Assembly (NCBI GenBank): GCA_021792815.1
Contig: JAJYTX010000060.1
Location: 1-10,420 of the forward strand
DNA: 10,420 nt
Direction: 5' to 3'
Source of the DNA: Pseudomonadota bacterium
GTDB taxonomy: Bacteria > Pseudomonadota > Gammaproteobacteria > Steroidobacterales > Steroidobacteraceae
Part shown: positions 1 through 10,420 of the stretch, piece after piece
How the letters are laid out: each line of letters starts with the position of its first letter
How positions within the stretch are numbered: position 1 is the stretch's first letter
The notes under the pieces: model-generated
Seen by the model: the letters and a program-made list of their open reading frames with translations, nothing else
What the model was told of the DNA's origin: nothing
The model's database searches: none
Made by a program: the position numbers and the translations under genes

Positions 1-1
1 C

Positions 2-118
2 ACCGCGACCTGGCGTTTCCTCGCCGACTCGCCGCCGGGGCGCTGGGTGCTGCACTGTCACAACAGTGTGCACCTGATCGACGGCATGATGACGGAGGTC
101 GACTACGTGCCGGCCTGA
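2..118 (+). CDS. Multicopper oxidase, C-terminal end only (partial at window start)
   Basis: This is the last 38 codons of a gene that begins before the window; the frame starts at base 2 and stops with TGA at 116-118. The fragment contains HCHNSVHLIDGMM, which matches the final copper-binding motif of multicopper oxidases (HCHxxxHxxxxM). Counted within the fragment, Cys19, His24 (+5) and Met29 (+10) would be the type 1 copper ligands, and His18 and His20 trinuclear-centre ligands. A Trp just upstream (GRWVLHCH) is also typical. Such enzymes oxidise metals or phenolics and reduce O2 to water, usually in the periplasm. The substrate class (CopA-like copper resistance, laccase-like or other) cannot be decided from 38 residues. 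The gene converges on ppsA. Confidence 0.85.
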   Translation, partial: TATWRFLADSPPGRWVLHCHNSVHLIDGMMTEVDYVPA

Positions 119-219
119 GGGCGCCGGCCGCGAGGGCGGCGTGCTGCGTATGGCCGAGGGTGCGGGCCCGCGCGTGTCCTGGCGCCGCGCGCCGCATCGG
201 CGGCCCTCACCGCATGCCG
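119..219. other. Convergent intergenic gap, no clear terminator
   Basis: About 100 bp separate the stop codons of the multicopper oxidase (+) and PEP synthase (-). The stretch is very GC-rich with several short self-complementary pieces, for example GCGCG near 170 facing CGCGC near 186, and GCCG facing CGGC around 191-204. None is followed by a T-run on either strand, so I cannot call an intrinsic terminator. I see no ORF or RNA gene in it. Confidence 0.4.
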
Positions 220-2685
220 TCAGGTGCTCGCCAGCGACTTCTCCAGGGCGAGCACATTGAGCGTCGTGCGGATGATGACGTCGGGATTGAGGCTGATCGA
301 ATCGATGCCGAGCCGTACGAGCTCGGCGGCGAGCTCCGGATAGTCGGAGGGGGCCTGGCCGCAGATCCCGGAGTGCCGGCCGTTGCGCCGCGCGCCCTCG
401 ACGGCGAGTTTCAGCATGCGCCGTACTCCGGGGTCGCGCTCGTCGAACTCGAAAGCGACCAGCGCCGAGTCGCGGTCCACCCCGAGGGTGAGCTGCGTGA
501 GATCGTTCGAGCCGATCGAGAAGCCGTCGAAGATGCGGCTGAACTCGTCGATCAGCAGCACGTTGTTCGGAATCTCGCACATCACGTAGATCTCGAGGCC
601 CGCCTGGCCGCGCGCCAGGCCGAGCTCCTGCATGCGCGCCACCACCGCCTCGCCTTCCTGCAGGCGCCGGCAGAAGGGGATCATGAGCCGGATGTTGGTC
701 AGCCCCAGGATCTCGCGCGCCCGTTTCATCGCGGCGCATTCGAGCGCGAACCCTTCCGCGTACGCCGGGTGCGTGTAGCGCGCGGCGCCGCGGAAGCCGA
801 GCATCGGGTTGTCCTCCCGGGGCTCGAACCACCGTCCGCCGAGCAGACCGGCGTACTCGTTCGTCTTGAAATCCGACATGCGCACGATGACGGGCTTCGG
901 ATAGAACGCCGCCGCGATCGTGCCGATGCCCTCGGCCAGGCGCTCGATGAAAAAATCGGCCGGCCGCGCGTAGCCGCGGGTCAGCTGCGCGAGCTTGCCG
1001 CGCTCGCTGTCGTCCCCGACACGCTCCGGGTGCAGCAGCGCCATCGGGTGCGCCCGGATGTATTCGGTGATGATGAACTCCATGCGCGCCAGTCCAACGC
1101 CGTCGTTCGGCAGGAAGCTCGTCCGGAAAGCGAGCTCCGGGTTGGCGAGGATCAGCATGATCCGGGTGCGCGGCCGCTCGATCTGGGCCAGGTCGGTGCG
1201 GCGCACCTCGAAGGGCAGCTTGCCGGGATAGACCCGGCCGGTCTCGCCCTCGGCGCAGGAGACGGTGACGAGTTGCCCGTTCGTGAGCCGCTCGGTCGCA
1301 TTCTCCGTGCCGACGATCGCGGGAATGCCGAATTCCCGCGCCACGATCGCCGCGTGGCAGGTGCGGCCGCCGCGGTTGGTGACGATCGCCGCGGCCTGGC
1401 GCATGATCGGCTCCCAGTCGGGTGTCGTGCTGTCGGTCACGAGCACTTCCCCGGGATGAAACTGCCCGATCTGGGTGCTGTTGCCGATCAGACGCACCGT
1501 GCCGCTGGCGATGCGGCTGCCCACCGCACGGCCGCTCGTCAGCGGTTCGACCCGCGGTTCGATGAGGTATTCCTCGAGCACGCTGCCGCTCTTGCGGGAG
1601 GCGCTGGTCTCCGGTCGCGCCTGCACGACGTAGAGCTTGCCGTCGGTTCCATCCTTTGCCCACTCGATGTCCATCGGCGTCGGCCGGCCCGCACGGTCGC
1701 TGTAGTGACGCTCGATGTCGATCGCGTAGCCGGCGAGCACGAGCGCCTCGGCGTCGCTCAGGCAGAAGCGCTCGCGCTGCGCCTGCGGCGTCGGCACATT
1801 GCGGGTCGCTTCGCGCGTGCCGCCCTCGGCGTAGACCATCTGGAGCTTCTTGCTGCCGAGTGCCCGGCGCAACACCGCGCGATGTCCCTGGGAGAAGGTG
1901 GGCTTGAACACCACGAATTCGTCCGGCTCGACCGTGCCCTGCACGATGTTCTCGCCGAGTCCGTAGCTGGCGGTGATCAGCACCACGTCGCGGAAGCCGC
2001 TCTCGGTGTCGATCGTGAACATGACTCCGCTCGAGGCGAGATCCGAGCGCACCATCTTCTGGACCGCGATCGACAGCGCGACCTTGAAGTGGTCGAAGTC
2101 GTTGTCGCAGCGGTAATGAATCGCCCGGTCGGTAAACAGGCTGGCGAAGCAGCGCCGGCATGCCTCGAGCAGCTTCTCCGCTCCGCGCACGTTGAGAAAC
2201 GAATCCTGCTGCCCGGCGAAGCTCGCGGTCGGCAGATCTTCGGCGGTCGCGGAACTGCGTACCGCGACGCTGAGTTCAGCCCCGTATTCGCGCTGCAGGT
2301 CCTGGTAGGCCGAGAGGATCTCGCGCTGCAACACCGGTGGCAGCCCGGCGCCGTAGACGATCTCGCGCGCCGCATGGCCCCGGCGCGCCAGGTCGGCCGC
2401 ATCATCGATGCGCACGCCCTCGAGCGCCGCGCGCAACCGATCCCAGGCGTGCGCTTCATCGAGCACGGCGCGGTAGGCATCGGCGGTGATGGCGAAGCCG
2501 TTCGGAATCAGAACCCCGCCGGGCCGCAGGGCCTGGTACATCTCGCCGAGAGAGGCGGTCTTGCCGCCGACCAGGCCCACATCGGCCGCGTTGATCTGTG
2601 CGAACGAGCGGATGTAACGCCGAGGCGGCGCCAGCGCCGGCTCGAGCGCCGCGGCCGGCAGGCCGTGCGGGTCGCCGGCTGTCAT
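220..2685 (-). CDS. ppsA: Phosphoenolpyruvate synthase (pyruvate, water dikinase)
   Basis: Cytosolic enzyme making PEP from pyruvate: ATP + pyruvate + H2O to AMP + PEP + phosphate, the gluconeogenic route from pyruvate. The 821-aa product is close to E. coli PpsA (792 aa). The N-terminal ATP-grasp domain (about residues 25-360) has GGKTASLGEM and VRSSATAEDLP (Arg143) and ends near QARPET (Gln355). The swivelling domain has GGRTCHAA with phospho-acceptor His444. The C-terminal PEP/pyruvate barrel has GVGLARMEFII, NPMLGFRGAARY, MCEIPNN (from 702), GSNDLTQLTLGVDRDS and SGICGQAPSDYPE with catalytic Cys775. All key residues are present, so it should be active. I chose ATG 2685 because PpsA homology begins just after it and it overlaps the osmC stop as ATGA, suggesting translational coupling; the frame stays open to 3009, but that part is out-of-frame osmC. 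No strong Shine-Dalgarno is visible. Confidence 0.96.
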   Translation of the reverse strand: MTAGDPHGLPAAALEPALAPPRRYIRSFAQINAADVGLVGGKTASLGEMYQALRPGGVLIPNGFAITADAYRAVLDEAHAWDRLRAALEGVRIDDAADLARRGHAAREIVYGAGLPPVLQREILSAYQDLQREYGAELSVAVRSSATAEDLPTASFAGQQDSFLNVRGAEKLLEACRRCFASLFTDRAIHYRCDNDFDHFKVALSIAVQKMVRSDLASSGVMFTIDTESGFRDVVLITASYGLGENIVQGTVEPDEFVVFKPTFSQGHRAVLRRALGSKKLQMVYAEGGTREATRNVPTPQAQRERFCLSDAEALVLAGYAIDIERHYSDRAGRPTPMDIEWAKDGTDGKLYVVQARPETSASRKSGSVLEEYLIEPRVEPLTSGRAVGSRIASGTVRLIGNSTQIGQFHPGEVLVTDSTTPDWEPIMRQAAAIVTNRGGRTCHAAIVAREFGIPAIVGTENATERLTNGQLVTVSCAEGETGRVYPGKLPFEVRRTDLAQIERPRTRIMLILANPELAFRTSFLPNDGVGLARMEFIITEYIRAHPMALLHPERVGDDSERGKLAQLTRGYARPADFFIERLAEGIGTIAAAFYPKPVIVRMSDFKTNEYAGLLGGRWFEPREDNPMLGFRGAARYTHPAYAEGFALECAAMKRAREILGLTNIRLMIPFCRRLQEGEAVVARMQELGLARGQAGLEIYVMCEIPNNVLLIDEFSRIFDGFSIGSNDLTQLTLGVDRDSALVAFEFDERDPGVRRMLKLAVEGARRNGRHSGICGQAPSDYPELAAELVRLGIDSISLNPDVIIRTTLNVLALEKSLAST

Positions 2686-3140
2686 GCCGGTTGCACCGCC
2701 GGCTGCCCGGCCGTGATCACCTGCACCTGCAGGCTGCGCAGCGCGCGCAGCGAATTGGCCACGAGACAGCCGCGCTCGGCCTTCTCGAGCAGGTGCCGGG
2801 CCGTCTCGGCACTCGCACCGGCCGGGATCCTCAGGCGGGCGACGGTCGTGAACCGGGTGAACTGCGCGCCGCCATCGACCTGATCGAGCACTCCCTCGGT
2901 CCGGCACTCGAGCGCCAGCCACTCGAAATGCGACGCGCGGGCCACCGCGCGGAACGTCAGGATGATGCAGTCCGATACGGCGGCGGTGAGCAGCGTCTCG
3001 GGCCCCCACAGTCCGTCCGGCCCGTCGAAATCCGGTGGCGGCGCGGTCGCGACGGACGGCAGTGAAGGGCCGGCCAGCGTCACGGCGCCTTCAGGTCCGC
3101 CCGCCGCGGACGCGAGGTAGCGATGGGGATAGGGCTTCAT
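2682..3140 (-). CDS. OsmC/Ohr-family peroxiredoxin-like protein
   Basis: A 152-aa protein of OsmC-family size. These small cytosolic dimers reduce organic hydroperoxides with two conserved cysteines. Both are here in the expected settings: Cys58 in AAVSDCIILTF at the start of the central helix and Cys125 in AERGCLVANSL. The N-terminus (HRYLASAAGGPEGAVTL, then a Pro-rich stretch and GLWGPETLLTAAVSDC) looks like the OsmC-like subgroup rather than classical Ohr; exact substrate and subgroup are not settled by eye. It starts at ATG 3140, bordering the divergent promoter region, with no clear Shine-Dalgarno. Its TGA overlaps the ppsA start (ATGA at 2685-2682), so it is the first gene of an osmC-ppsA unit. 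An OsmC leading a ppsA transcript is unusual as a functional pairing and may protect redox-sensitive metabolism, which is inference. Confidence 0.9.
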   Translation of the reverse strand: MKPYPHRYLASAAGGPEGAVTLAGPSLPSVATAPPPDFDGPDGLWGPETLLTAAVSDCIILTFRAVARASHFEWLALECRTEGVLDQVDGGAQFTRFTTVARLRIPAGASAETARHLLEKAERGCLVANSLRALRSLQVQVITAGQPAVQPA

Positions 3141-3185
3141 GTGTCGACGCTACTGGGATGGGGCGCCGCTGCACATCCGGAGTAC

Positions 3186-3204
3186 TGCCTAGCCCGGGTA
3201 GGTA
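3186..3204. promoter_or_regulatory. Candidate operator: imperfect inverted repeat TGCCTA-N7-TAGGTA
   Basis: Seen directly: TGCCTA (3186-3191) and TAGGTA (3199-3204) are inverted repeats with 5 of 6 positions paired, separated by 7 nt (GCCCGGG). It sits near the middle of the divergent region and is AT-richer than its surroundings. The half-site size and spacing suit a dimeric helix-turn-helix regulator of either or both units. I cannot name the regulator; no regulator gene is in the window. Confidence 0.4.
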
Positions 3205-3214
3205 CATCTGCGGA

Positions 3215-3234
3215 CGCCGCTGCCGGGAGCGGCG
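3215..3234 (+). promoter_or_regulatory. Small GC hairpin in the leader of the flavoprotein gene
   Basis: CGCCGCT (3215-3221) and AGCGGCG (3228-3234) form a perfect 7-bp stem with a 6-nt loop (GCCGGG). It ends 4 nt before the AGGG ribosome-binding site and 16 nt before GTG 3251. There is no U-run, so it is not an intrinsic terminator. It could influence translation or message stability, or be a chance product of high GC. Confidence 0.3.
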
Positions 3235-3250
3235 CTCTAGGGTTGTGGCG

Positions 3251-4868
3251 GTGAACGTCCGGCGTCCAGATCTCACACCCGACGTCGATCTGGTTGCGGC
3301 GTCCGGCACCGGGCCGGTCCGCTTGCGCCGACCGGCATACCGGAGCTTTCTGCCGCCCTGTCACGAACACTGTCCGGCGGGTGAGGGCATCGAGGCGTGG
3401 CTGGCACACGCGGCCGCGGGCCGCTACCGCGAGGCCTGGGACACGATCGTGCGCGCCAACCCGCTGCCGGCGATCCATGGGCGGGTGTGTTATCACCCCT
3501 GTGAGAGCGCCTGCAACCGCGCCGAGCTCGAGAGCGCGGTGTCGATTCACGCGGTGGAGCGTTATGTCGGCGATCTGGCGCTCGAGGCGGACTGGCCACT
3601 GCCCTCGGGCGCCGCGTCGAGCGGGCTCAGGGTGCTGGTCGTCGGCGCGGGGCCGGCCGGACTCAGCGCCGGATATCACCTGGCGCGCCTCGGGCATGCG
3701 GTGGAGATTCACGACGCCGGGAAGCTCGCCGGCGGCATGATGCGCTTCGGTATCCCGGCCTACCGCCTGCCGCGCGCGGTGCTCGAGCACGAGGTGCGCC
3801 GCCTGGAAGCCTTCGGCATCCGCCTGGTGAGCGGCGAGCGCATCGACGATCTGCTCGCCAGGCGGACCGAGGGCCGGTTCGATGCCGTGTTCGTCGCGAT
3901 CGGGGCGCATCTGGCGCAGCACATCGATATCCCGGCGCACGATGCCACGCGGTTGCTCGACGCGATGTCTCTGCTGCGGGAGGTCAGTGCGGGTGAGCGC
4001 CCGCAGCTCGGGCGGCGAGTCGTCGTCTATGGCGGCGGCAACACCGCGCTGGATGCTGCGCGCACCGCGAAGCGTCTGGGCGCGACGGATCCGCTCATCG
4101 TGTACCGGCGCGACCGCGCGCATATGCCGGCGCGAGCCTTCGAGGCCCAGGAGGCCGAGGAGGAGGGGGTGCGTTTCCGGTGGCTCACGACGATCCGCGA
4201 GCTCGAGCGCGAGGGGATCATGGTGGAGCAGATGCGCCTCGATGCGCAGGGACGTCCGCAGCCGACAGGGCGGTTCGAGCGCATCGATGCCGACACGGTG
4301 GTGCTCGCCATCGGACAGCAGGCCGAGAGCGCCTTTCTCGCGCGGATTCCCGGTATCGAGCTCACCGAGGGCGGCACGGTGAAGGTCGGCGCCAATCTGA
4401 TGACCGGGCATCCCGGCATCTTCGCCGGCGGGGATCTGGTGCCGGGCGAGCGTACCGTCACTGCGGCGGTCGGCCATGGCCGGCGCGCTGCGCGCCACAT
4501 CGATGCATGGCTGCGCGGCGCGGCGGATGATGCGACCGTTTTGCCGTCGCGGGTGACATTTTCGATGTTGCATCTGCCGTTGTTCACCGATGTGCTCTGT
4601 GCGGTGGAAGAGAAGCAGCCGGCGGACACCCGGACGCGGGACTTCTCGGAAGTGATGGCGGGCCTGAGTGCGCCGCAGGCCGCGCGCGAAGCCCAGCGGT
4701 GCCTGTCCTGCGGCCACTGCTACGAGTGCGACATCTGTCAGGCGGCCTGTCCGGAGCGGGCGATCGCCAGGCTCGGGCCCGGCCGGGGGTATCACATCGA
4801 CTACGAGCGCTGCACGGGCTGCGCCGTGTGTTTCGAAGCCTGTCCGTGCCACGCGATCGAGATGGCCG

Positions 4869-4882
<14 letters not shown>
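3251..4882 (+). CDS. GltD-like FAD/NAD(P)-dependent oxidoreductase with C-terminal dicluster ferredoxin domain
   Basis: A 543-aa cytosolic flavoprotein, likely moving electrons between NAD(P)H and ferredoxin-type carriers. Residues about 30-110 are a glutamate-synthase-small-subunit-type Fe-S helical domain with CHEHCPAGE (Cys37, Cys41) and GRVCYHPCESAC (Cys80, 84, 88). The FAD-binding fold has VGAGPAGLSAG (131-141) and AGGDLVPG (392-399). The nested NAD(P) fold has GGGNTALDAA (261-270), followed by YRRDRAHMPA. The C-terminus carries two [4Fe-4S] motifs, Cys490/493/496/500 and Cys521/524/527/531, with extra Cys484 and Cys487 before them. No glutamate synthase large subunit is nearby; the partner is the PFOR gene, which it overlaps by 14 nt. 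I chose GTG 3251 because AGGG lies 8 nt upstream; GTG 3245 is too close to it, and the frame further upstream has no family similarity. It resembles the flavoprotein type of NfnB or accessory subunits of 2-oxoacid oxidoreductases; the exact acceptor is unproven. Confidence 0.9.
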
Positions 4883-8493
<3,611 letters not shown>

Positions 8494-8507
<14 letters not shown>

Positions 8508-10221
8508 CAGCGACATCGCCGATGCCTTCGATGAGATCGGCGAGCTGCTCGCGATCGAGGGCGAAAATCCGTTCCGCATCCGCGCCTACCGGCGGGCGGC
8601 GCGGATCGTGCGCAGTTTCCCGCGGGAGCTCGCCGAGCTGCACGGCGTGCGCGAGTACGACGCGATTCCCGGCATCGGCGCCGATCTCGCCGGCAAGATC
8701 GCCGAGCTCATCGACACCGGGCACGTGCGGGCGCTCGAGACGCTGCGCCGCGAGGTGCCGGCCGAGACCCGTGAGCTGCTGCGTCTGCCCGGACTCGGGC
8801 CGGTGCGGGTCCGGGCGCTGATGAGACTGCTCGGGGTGAAGAGCCGGGAGGATCTCGCGCGCGCCATCGCCGCCGGCCGGCTCACCACCGTGCCGGGGTT
8901 CGGGCCGGGGATCGAGGCGCGGCTGCAGGCCGCGCTCGCGAAGCGCGCGCCCGGTCCGTCCGCCCGCCTGCCGTGGTCGGTGGCGGCGCAGTATGCGCGG
9001 CCGCTGCGCGAGTATCTGCGCTCGCTCCCCGGGGTCTCGCGCGTCGACATCGCGGGCAGCTATCGCCGGGGCCGCGATACCGTTGGCGATCTGGATGTGC
9101 TGGTGTGCGCCTCGCCCGGCGCGAAGCGGCTGGCGGCGCTCGGGCGCTACGCCGATCTGCGCGAGCTCTCGAGCTCCGGCACCACGCGGGCGAGCGGCAT
9201 CCTGCGCAACGGTCTGCAGGTCGATGTCCGGGTGGTTGCGCCGCGCAGCTTCGGAGCGGCGCTGCACTATTTCACCGGCAGCAAGGATCACAACATCCGC
9301 ACCCGGCGCCTGGCGCGCGAGCGCGGCTGGAAGCTCAGCGAGTATGGCCTGTTCGACGGCACGCGGCGCCTGGCGGGAGAGACGGAAGAGGGTCTGTACC
9401 GCGCCCTGGGTCTCACCTTCATTCCACCGGAGCTGCGCGAGGACCGGGGCGAGATCGAGGCGGCCGGCCGCGATGCACTGCCGGTGCTGATCGAGCGCGC
9501 CGATCTGAAGGGCGATCTGCACGTGCACACCAACGCCTCGGACGGCGCCGATTCTCTCCAACGGATGGTCGCCGCGGCGCAGGCACTGAATCTGTCCTAC
9601 ATCGCGATCACCGACCACAGCAGACATCTCGGCATCGTCCACGGGCTCGATGCCGGGCGGCTGGCACGGCAGGGCGAGGCGATCGACGCCCTCAACGAGA
9701 CCCTGCGCGGCTTTACGATTCTCAAGGGAGCGGAAGTCGACATCCTGGAGGACGGCCGGCTGGCCTTGCCCGACGCCGTGCTCGCGCGTCTCGATGTGGT
9801 GGTGGTGGCCGTCCACGATCACTTCGGGCTCTCCGAGTCCCAACAGACGACACGCATGCTGCGCGCGCTCGAGAGACCTCGGGCCGCGGTGCTGGCCCAT
9901 CCGAGCGGCCGGCTGATCGGTGAGCGCGACGCGTATGCCTTCGACTTCGAGAAAGTGCTCGATGCGGTGCGCGCCCGCGGCGGCTGCGTCGAAGTGAACG
10001 GCCAGCCGCTGCGGCTCGACCTGACGGACAGCCGCATCCAGGCCGCGATCGAGCGCGGCGTCACGCTGTCCCTGGCGAGCGATGCGCACTCGGCCGATCA
10101 GCTGCTGAATCTCGACGGCGCCATCCGACAGGCGCGCCGCGGATGGGCCCGCGGGCAGGACGTGCTCAACACCCGCACGGCGGCCGAAGTGCGCGCCCGA
10201 CTGCGCACCGGCGCGGGTTAG
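8494..10221 (+). CDS. polX: Family X DNA polymerase with C-terminal PHP exonuclease domain
   Basis: A 575-aa protein, the same size and order as bacterial PolX (B. subtilis about 570 aa), which fills small gaps in base-excision repair and has a Mn-dependent 3'-5' exonuclease. The N-terminal 8-kDa-like region includes helix-hairpin-helix motifs IPGIGADLAGKI, LPGLGPVRVRAL and VPGFGPGIEARL. The palm has GSYRRGRDTVGDLDVLV with Asp199 and Asp201, LQVDVRVV with Asp244, and YFTGSKDHN. The PHP domain has the metal-site residues His343, His345, Asp350, His375 (ITDHS), Glu414, His441/His443, His469 (LAHPSGR), Asp530 and His532. Both activities should be intact. ATG 8494 overlaps the PFOR stop (TAA 8505-8507) by 14 nt; no Shine-Dalgarno is visible, so it probably depends on translational coupling. 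A repair polymerase tied to a PFOR gene is an odd operon partner. Confidence 0.94.
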
Positions 10222-10245
10222 GAACCACATGCGGCGGCGAAGGCC

Positions 10246-10420
10246 ATGAACGCGTTGCTCTTCGCTTCGAGACGTCGCCGGCGGCGGCACGACGGGCGCA
10301 CGGCCACCGTGAGCATCCATGTGCGCAACCTGGCGCAGATGTTCAACCTGCTCGATCCGTCGCCTTTCTGGGACCGGGACCTCGACCGTGACGCCGCGGA
10401 GTTCATCGAGGAGGAGTTCA
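10246..10420 (+). CDS. Unrecognised small conserved-looking protein, N-terminal part (runs off window end)
   Basis: An open frame from ATG 10246 to the window end gives 58 residues with no stop. It begins MNALLFASRRRRRRHDG, a basic Arg-rich start, then the well-formed stretch VSIHVRNLAQMFNLLDPSP and FWDRDLDRDAAEFIEEEF. The LFNxLDPSPF-x-ERDLDxDAEEFI-like pattern reminds me of a conserved hypothetical family of proteobacteria, but I cannot name a function. The start is uncertain: GAAGG at 10239-10243 is only 2 nt from ATG 10246, so TTG 10255 or GTG 10309 in the same frame are alternatives, and the Arg-rich segment may be untranslated. It lies 24 nt after polX on the same strand and could be co-transcribed. 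I see no transmembrane segment in the visible part. Confidence 0.6.
   Translation, partial: MNALLFASRRRRRRHDGRTATVSIHVRNLAQMFNLLDPSPFWDRDLDRDAAEFIEEEF

Larger units (their letters stand above)
3141..3250. promoter_or_regulatory. Divergent promoter region between osmC-ppsA and the flavoprotein-PFOR operon
   Basis: This 110-bp region lies between two outward-facing start codons (ATG 3140 on minus, GTG 3251 on plus), so it must hold the promoters of both units unless transcription enters from further away. I see no convincing sigma-70 -35/-10 pair on either strand. It contains the inverted repeat at 3186-3204 and the hairpin at 3215-3234, listed separately. An AGGG at 3239-3242, 8 nt before GTG 3251, is the best ribosome-binding site and decides that start. 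Shared control of both units is inference from geometry. Confidence 0.6.

Noticed and set aside
119..219. Possible bidirectional terminator between the convergent genes
   Set aside because: Short GC hairpins exist but no T-run follows on either strand and none stands out from the GC-rich background.
160..2883. Long open frame (907 codons) on the plus strand opposite ppsA
   Set aside because: Its composition is Arg/Ala/Glu/His-rich with no domain logic, and the opposite strand encodes an unmistakable PpsA. It arises from G/C-rich third positions.
2686..3009. N-terminal extension of ppsA by 108 codons
   Set aside because: This part is out-of-frame osmC coding sequence with no PpsA similarity; the ATGA start at 2685 fits family length.
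3035..3250. N-terminal extension of the flavoprotein by 72 codons
   Set aside because: It would overlap divergent osmC and the promoter region, is Arg-rich without family similarity, and GTG 3251 has a well-spaced AGGG.

Overview
The window is GC-rich (by eye around 70%), densely coding DNA. Strong G/C third-position bias produces long spurious open frames opposite the real genes. Gene content and protein style suggest a high-GC proteobacterium (beta- or gammaproteobacterial is my guess), probably a facultative anaerobe or microaerophile because it carries an oxygen-sensitive pyruvate:ferredoxin/flavodoxin oxidoreductase. No rRNA, tRNA, CRISPR array, insertion sequence or phage gene was seen, and it reads as ordinary chromosomal sequence.

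Layout, left to right. (1) 2-118 (+): the last 38 codons of a multicopper oxidase. (2) 119-219: a short convergent gap. (3) 220-2685 (-): a complete phosphoenolpyruvate synthase (ppsA). It lies downstream of, and overlaps by ATGA with, (4) an OsmC-family peroxide-defence protein at 2682-3140 (-). (5) 3141-3250: a 110-bp divergent promoter region with an imperfect inverted repeat and a small GC hairpin. (6) 3251-4882 (+): a glutamate-synthase-small-subunit-like FAD/NAD(P) oxidoreductase with a C-terminal dicluster ferredoxin domain. (7) 4869-8507 (+): a full-length single-chain pyruvate:ferredoxin (flavodoxin) oxidoreductase (nifJ/PFOR type). (8) 8494-10221 (+): a PolX-type DNA polymerase with a PHP exonuclease domain. 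(9) 10246 to the window end (+): the start of an unrecognised small conserved protein. Genes 6-7 and 7-8 each overlap by 14 nt, so 6-8 (possibly 6-9) look like one operon.

How they may work together (inference). The PFOR interconverts pyruvate + CoA with acetyl-CoA + CO2 + reduced ferredoxin. The flavoprotein has the modules to pass electrons between NAD(P)H and ferredoxin-type clusters. PEP synthase, transcribed divergently from the same intergenic region, turns pyruvate into PEP. Together this would be a compact pyruvate node: either acetyl-CoA carboxylation to pyruvate and on to PEP (acetate assimilation, gluconeogenesis or CO2 fixation), or oxidative pyruvate use with NADPH formation. OsmC and PolX add peroxide defence and DNA repair next to oxygen-sensitive iron-sulfur enzymes. 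None of the protein families is new. The most interesting points are the arrangement, the NAD(P)H-ferredoxin fusion protein next to PFOR, and the shared divergent control region.
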